Below, one piece after another: positions 59,983 through 64,000 of a stretch of 64,000 nt of DNA. A model generated the notes under the pieces. It had not been told where the DNA came from and did not search any database. It worked only from the letters and a program-made list of their open reading frames with translations. This stretch comes from Rhodopseudomonas pseudopalustris (GTDB taxonomy: Bacteria > Pseudomonadota > Alphaproteobacteria > Rhizobiales > Xanthobacteraceae). Location of the stretch: the NCBI RefSeq assembly GCF_900110435.1, contig NZ_FODT01000003.1, positions 434,001 to 498,000 on the forward strand, written 5' to 3'. Position numbers and translations under genes: made by a program. The number at the start of each line of letters is the position of its first letter. Within the stretch, counting starts at the first letter, position 1.

Positions 59983-60561
59983 ATGGTTCGTTCCGCCCGC
60001 TTGTTTGTATTTGCAATCGCCTTTGCGACGGCAGGGGCCTCCCAGGCGTCGGCGCAGGAAGACCTGCGCGACGCGATGGGATTCGGGTCCTTCTTCCGCT
60101 CCGGCCCGGCGAGCGCCAATCCGGTTCCGCGCGAGCGCGTCAACTTCATGGGCAGATATGCTCCGGGAACGATCGTGATCAGCACCGCGGAGCGGCGGCT
60201 TTATCTGGTCGAACCCGACGGCACGGCGCTGCGCTACGGCATCGGCGTCGGCCGCGACGGCTTCCGCTGGGCGGGCACCCACCGCATCACCGCCAAGAAG
60301 GAATGGCCGAGCTGGACGCCTCCGGCCCAGATGCTGCGCCGCCGCCCCGACCTGCCGCGCCACATGGCCGGCGGCGAGGACAACCCGCTCGGTGCCCGCG
60401 CAATGTATCTCGGCTCGACACTGTACCGCATCCACGGCTCCAATGAGCCGGAGACGATCGGCCAGGCGGTATCGTCCGGCTGCTTCCGGATGACCAACGA
60501 GGACGTCGTCGACCTGTATCAGCGGGTCCGCGTCGGCACCACGGTGGTGGTCAAAAACTAA
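59983..60561 (+). CDS. L,D-transpeptidase (YkuD domain)
   Basis: 192-aa exported protein with signal peptide MVRSARLFVFAIAFATAGASQASA (about 1-24). The YkuD domain covers about 58-190: APGTIVISTAERRLYLVEPDG, the His of RIHGSNEPETIGQ and the catalytic Cys in AVSSGCFRMTNEDV. It cross-links peptidoglycan stem peptides or attaches proteins to the wall. The start at 59983 is preferred because it gives the signal peptide and GAGG precedes it by 9 bases; the frame extends to 59818. Confidence 0.92.
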   Translation: MVRSARLFVFAIAFATAGASQASAQEDLRDAMGFGSFFRSGPASANPVPRERVNFMGRYAPGTIVISTAERRLYLVEPDGTALRYGIGVGRDGFRWAGTHRITAKKEWPSWTPPAQMLRRRPDLPRHMAGGEDNPLGARAMYLGSTLYRIHGSNEPETIGQAVSSGCFRMTNEDVVDLYQRVRVGTTVVVKN

Positions 60562-60648
60562 CACAATCGCGTGCGCGGGTCGCGCGCGCGACCCAGGCGC
60601 GTCGAATTTCAGGTTGTGCACCGGCCGGGATTGCGGCAGCGTTCCGCA

Positions 60649-61464
60649 ATGCAATGCGGCTTCCGCCCCCGGCCCTCCCGACGCGCGCTCGCGGCGACCT
60701 TCGCCGCCGCGCTGGCGGTGTTCGCCGCGGTCCCGGCCGACGCCGCCGACAACACCGACATCTCGGCGAACCAGCGCGCCGAGAAGAAGGACTTCACCGA
60801 CAGCCAGATATTTGACGGTTTCTTCAAGACCGCGTTCGGTGCCGAGTACCACCTCGCCGGCCGGGTCGACCGCATCCGCAAGTTCGATGGGCCGGTGCGG
60901 ATTCATGCCGAGGGCGAGACCCGGCCCGACCGCCGCGACCAGCTCGAGCGGGTGGTCGCCGACATCGCCAAGCGGGTGCGCAATCTCGACATCGCGATGA
61001 CCGACGACAGCAACGAGGCCAACGTCACCGTTCACCTGGTCCGCGACAGGAACCTCGGCAAGACCATCTCGACGTTCTACGGCGCCGAGCGCGCGCGCGA
61101 AATCAATGACTCGCTCGACCCGCAATGCCTGTCAGGCTTCCGCAAGAACGAAAAATTCGAGATCGAGCACGCCGACGTCATCCTGACCATCGACAACGGC
61201 GACTTCGTCTTCCTTGATTGCGCCTATGAGGAACTGCTGCAGTCGCTCGGCCCGATCAACGACACCGACAAGGTGCCGTGGACGATGTTCAACGACAACG
61301 TCCAGAAGGGCTATTTCGACGTCTACGATCAGTATCTGATGAACATCCTGTACCACCCCGAGGTCAAGCCCGGGATGACGGTGCAGGAGGTCAAGGCCGT
61401 GCTGCCGCAGGTGATGAGCGACGTGCGCAGCTTCGTCGGCAAGACCAACGGGCTGAGCCCTTAA
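60649..61464 (+). CDS. DUF2927 family exported protein
   Basis: 271-aa protein with a signal peptide (RRALAATFAAALAVFAAVPADAAD, cleavage near 34). The mature part shows FFKTAFGAEYHLAGRVDRIRKFDGPVRIHAEG and CLSGFRKNEKFEIEHADVILTIDNGDFVFLDCAYEELLQSLGPINDTDKVPWTMFND, the DUF2927 pattern: an exported, possibly metal-independent protease-like domain of unknown activity. ATG 60649 is chosen for the signal peptide. It follows the L,D-transpeptidase on the same strand by 87 bp, so the two may share a transcript. Confidence 0.85.
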   Translation: MQCGFRPRPSRRALAATFAAALAVFAAVPADAADNTDISANQRAEKKDFTDSQIFDGFFKTAFGAEYHLAGRVDRIRKFDGPVRIHAEGETRPDRRDQLERVVADIAKRVRNLDIAMTDDSNEANVTVHLVRDRNLGKTISTFYGAERAREINDSLDPQCLSGFRKNEKFEIEHADVILTIDNGDFVFLDCAYEELLQSLGPINDTDKVPWTMFNDNVQKGYFDVYDQYLMNILYHPEVKPGMTVQEVKAVLPQVMSDVRSFVGKTNGLSP

Positions 61465-61548
61465 GCGCGGGAACGAAGGCCCCGCGCAAGGCCTCGCTGC
61501 AAGAGCCACCGGAAGCGGGCCGCCTCGCAGCAACCACGGCGAGCCCCC

Positions 61549-61663
61549 GTCATTCCGGGGCGCGCTCGAAGTGAGCGAACCCGGAATCCAGAGGTTGTCG
61601 CGAACGATCGATGAACAGATCGAGATTCCGGGTTCGCGAGCTACGCTCGCGCCCCGGAATGAC
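61549..61663. repeat. Palindromic intergenic repeat, family 1
   Basis: Third good copy: GTCATTCCGGGGCGCGCTC at the left and GCGCCCCGGAATGAC at the right, with inner GAACCCGGAATC / GATTCCGGGTTCGCGAGC arms. It is intergenic between DUF2927 and the isovaleryl-CoA dehydrogenase. Confidence 0.9.
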
Positions 61664-61689
61664 GTCGCGAGAATAACGCGCGACCGCCG

Positions 61690-62862
61690 CTATGCGGTCT
61701 TGGCGAACAGCTCACGCCCGATCAGCATGCGGCGGATTTCCGAGGTGCCGGCGCCGATCTCGTACAGCTTGGCGTCGCGTAGCAGCCGTCCGGTCGGATA
61801 GTCGTTGATGTAGCCGTTGCCGCCGAGCAACTGGATCGCGTCGAGCGCGCATTGCGTCGCCTTTTCGGCGGCAAACAGGATTGCGCCGGCGGCGTCCTCT
61901 CGCGTCGTCTCGCCGCGGTCGCAGGCCTTGGCCACCGCATAGACGTAAGCGCGCGAGGCATTCATCGTCACATACATGTCGGCGACCTTGCCCTGCACCA
62001 GCTGGAAGGTGCCGATCGGCTCGCCGAACTGCTTGCGCTCGTGCACGTAAGGCAGCACCACATCGAGACAGGCCTGCATGATGCCGAGCGGACCTGCGGC
62101 AAGCACAGCGCGCTCGTAATCGAGGCCGCTCATCAGCACATTGACGCCGCGGCCGACCTCCCCGAGCACGTTCTCTTCCGGTACTTCGCAATCCTGAAAC
62201 ACCAGCTCGCCGGTGTCCGAGCCGCGCATTCCGAGCTTGTCGAGCTTCTGCGCGGTGCTGAAACCCTTCATGCCCTTCTCGACCAGAAACGCGGTCATTC
62301 CGCGCGGCCCGGCGTTGGGATCCGTCTTGGCGTAGACCACCAGAGTCTCGGCGATCGGCCCGTTGGTGATCCACATCTTGTTGCCGTTGAGAACGTAGCG
62401 GTCGCCCTTCTTCTCGGCGCGGGTCTTCATCGACACCACGTCGGAGCCGGCGCCGGGTTCGGACATCGCCAGCGCGCCGACATGTTCGCCTGAGATCAGC
62501 TTCGGTAGATATTTACGCTTCTGCGCATCGTTGCCGTTGCGGGAGATCTGATTGACGCAAAGGTTGGAATGCGCGCCGTAGGACAACCCGACCGACGCCG
62601 AGGCGCGGGAGATCTCCTCGACCGCAAGGCAATGCTCGAGATAGCCGAGGCCAGCGCCACCGTACTCCTCATCGACCGTGATTCCGTGCAGCCCGAGCGC
62701 GCCGAGCTTCGGCCATAAATCGCGTGGAAACGTGTTGGTCTTGTCGATCGCGTCGGCGCGCGGGGCGATTTCATTGGAGGCGAAATCCCGCACCGTTTCG
62801 CGGATCGCATCCGCGGTCTCGCCGAGATCGAAATTAAACATGCCTTGCGCGTTGGGAATCAT
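61690..62862 (-). CDS. ivd: Isovaleryl-CoA dehydrogenase
   Basis: 390-aa FAD-dependent dehydrogenase of leucine catabolism, converting isovaleryl-CoA to 3-methylcrotonyl-CoA. Central motifs: [15 protein letters not shown] (131-145) and [18 protein letters not shown]. The catalytic Glu250 is in [17 protein letters not shown], the position specific for isovaleryl-CoA dehydrogenases, and the C-terminal loop reads [13 protein letters not shown], with Gly where straight-chain enzymes have the base. This pair of features makes the subtype convincing. It stands apart from other leucine-pathway genes in this window. Confidence 0.93.
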   Translation of the reverse strand: MIPNAQGMFNFDLGETADAIRETVRDFASNEIAPRADAIDKTNTFPRDLWPKLGALGLHGITVDEEYGGAGLGYLEHCLAVEEISRASASVGLSYGAHSNLCVNQISRNGNDAQKRKYLPKLISGEHVGALAMSEPGAGSDVVSMKTRAEKKGDRYVLNGNKMWITNGPIAETLVVYAKTDPNAGPRGMTAFLVEKGMKGFSTAQKLDKLGMRGSDTGELVFQDCEVPEENVLGEVGRGVNVLMSGLDYERAVLAAGPLGIMQACLDVVLPYVHERKQFGEPIGTFQLVQGKVADMYVTMNASRAYVYAVAKACDRGETTREDAAGAILFAAEKATQCALDAIQLLGGNGYINDYPTGRLLRDAKLYEIGAGTSEIRRMLIGRELFAKTA

Positions 62863-63220
62863 GGTCGGGCTGTCTCCACTCGGGGCGCGCGGCTAGAAGC
62901 GGCGCGCCGGTCTTCTGGTTGCGGCCACCATGTCATGGCGCCGCAGGGCTGAGAAGGCTCCATTGGTCGTCCCGACCGGCCTTTCCAGAACCTTCGCCAG
63001 CGCCTCGACGCAAGTCTCCGCCGGACGGAAAATCGGCAGTCAAATCAATTTGTTCGATCCCATGCCGGCGTGTGTCCGGGATACTTGCGCTGGCCGTGAC
63101 AACCGGTTGTAATCGACGCTGATCCGCCACAGGCAACAAGGCGGACGATGGAGAACGGCCGATCGCCGTAACGGCAAATCGGGAAGAAACGCCAACGAAC
63201 ACTCAAACCGAGGGACACCC
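62863..63220. other. Intergenic region between ivd and the P450 gene
   Basis: About 360 bp without a gene. It should hold the divergent promoters of ivd and the P450. Nothing else is distinctive apart from an AT-richer patch, GTCAAATCAATTTGTTCGAT, at 63038-63057. Confidence 0.5.
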
Positions 63221-64000
63221 ATGCACGGCACCATCGAGATCGACAAAGCCGCCCGTCAGCGCGCCGCGCGCGAGGAAGCCTATTCGACGCCGCTGGCGCA
63301 ATTCCATCCCGGCGCGCCGCGGCACTTTCGCGACGACACGCTATGGCCGTGGTTCGAGCGGCTTCGCGCCGAGGAGCCGGTGCACTACTGCACCAATGCG
63401 CCGATCGAGCCTTATTGGAGCGTGACCAAGTACAACGACATCATGCATGTCGACACCCACCACGGCATCTTCTCGTCGGACTCGACGCTTGGCGGCATCG
63501 CGATCCGCGACGCGCCGGTCGGCTACGACTGGCCGAGCTTCATCGCGATGGACGAGCCGCGGCATTCGGCGCAGCGCAAGACGGTGTCGCCGATGTTCAC
63601 GCCGCAACATCTCGACGAGCTCGCGGTGCTGATCCGCGGCCGGACCGAGAAGGTTCTCGACGCCCTGCCCCGCAATGAGACCTTCAATTTCGTGGAGCGG
63701 GTCTCGATCGAGCTGACCACGCAGATGCTGGCGACGCTGTTCGACTTTCCGTTCGAGGAGCGGCGCAAGCTGACGCGTTGGTCGGACGTCGCCACCGCGC
63801 TGCCGAAGAGCTTGATTGTCGCATCCGAAGAGGAGCGCCGCACCGTGCTGAACGAATGCGCGGCCACGTTCATCAAGCTATGGAATGAGCGGGTCAATTC
63901 CGAGCCGCGCAACGACCTGCTATCAATGATGGCGCATCACGACGCGACGCGGCAGATGGACCGCGACAATCTGATCGGCAACATCCTGCTGCTGATTGTC
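63221..64000 (+). CDS. Cytochrome P450, N-terminal part (cut by window end)
   Basis: First 260 codons of a soluble bacterial P450. The sequence DTLWPWFERLRAEEPVHYC, YWSVTKYNDIMHVDTHHGIFSSD (helix B/B' region) and FIAMDEPRHSAQRKTVSPMFTPQHL (the classical DPPxHxxxR helix C segment) places it clearly; helix I (around ILLLIV at the end) is just reached. The heme-binding Cys loop lies beyond the window. ATG 63221 is preceded by GAGGGAC. Substrate unknown; the window lacks an adjacent ferredoxin. Confidence 0.9.
   Translation, partial: MHGTIEIDKAARQRAAREEAYSTPLAQFHPGAPRHFRDDTLWPWFERLRAEEPVHYCTNAPIEPYWSVTKYNDIMHVDTHHGIFSSDSTLGGIAIRDAPVGYDWPSFIAMDEPRHSAQRKTVSPMFTPQHLDELAVLIRGRTEKVLDALPRNETFNFVERVSIELTTQMLATLFDFPFEERRKLTRWSDVATALPKSLIVASEEERRTVLNECAATFIKLWNERVNSEPRNDLLSMMAHHDATRQMDRDNLIGNILLLIV

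Overview
The window is high-GC alphaproteobacterial DNA. Gene content points to the Bradyrhizobium/Rhodopseudomonas group (Nitrobacteraceae): a CtrA/ChpT cell-cycle phosphorelay, a chemotaxis operon, a HiPIP, an Omp25/31-type outer membrane protein, a large acyl-CoA catabolic cluster, and dispersed palindromic repeats of kinds common in that family. Rhodopseudomonas palustris-like is my best guess; this rests on gene content and protein style, not on a database match.

Layout. (1) 97-13608: a CoA-thioester degradation island with two crotonases, a nitroreductase, three acyl-CoA dehydrogenases (two of them a tandem duplicate), a feruloyl-CoA-synthase-like ligase, a 3-hydroxyacyl-CoA-dehydrogenase-like SDR, a TetR regulator, a thiolase and a second ligase. 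Together these could activate and beta-oxidise an aromatic or other carboxylic acid. (2) 13881-20461: an envelope block with a TonB/TolA-like protein, an outer membrane barrel, a fused monoheme cytochrome-porin of Cyc2 type beside a Tat-exported HiPIP, and a tyrosine-phosphatase/autotransporter fusion. (3) 21050-29725: housekeeping and stress genes (AidB-like dehydrogenase, CinA-type amidase, CrcB, SodB, MFS and MATE transporters, DUF2147, a cyclase-like DUF3095 protein, a 47-aa membrane peptide). (4) 29942-34617: a YhaO/YhaN (SbcDC-like) nuclease-ATPase pair, followed by tRNA-Ile2(CAU) and an MFS transporter. (5) 36442-50805: motility and cell-cycle genes: flhA, an ECF sigma/anti-sigma pair, fliI-fliJ, ctrA, and a chpT-cheA-cheW-cheY-cheB-cheR run. 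(6) 50937-54772: cysQ-like phosphatase, YHS protein, EipA (DUF1134), a coiled-coil membrane protein and tRNA-Val(CAC). (7) 54925-57196: IS3-family debris around a DUF1254 gene. (8) 57286-64000: small unknowns, a TPP enzyme, an L,D-transpeptidase, DUF2927, isovaleryl-CoA dehydrogenase and a P450 cut by the window end.

The most promising less-described system is the HiPIP plus cytochrome-porin fusion plus outer-membrane barrel at 14970-17859, which looks like a compact route for moving electrons across the outer membrane, possibly Fe(II) oxidation or electron uptake. Other notable points are the secreted or surface tyrosine-phosphatase autotransporter, a dense cluster of GANTC methylation sites upstream of ctrA, and a CTAG-bounded repeat that supplies the stop codon of its neighbouring gene in all three copies seen.
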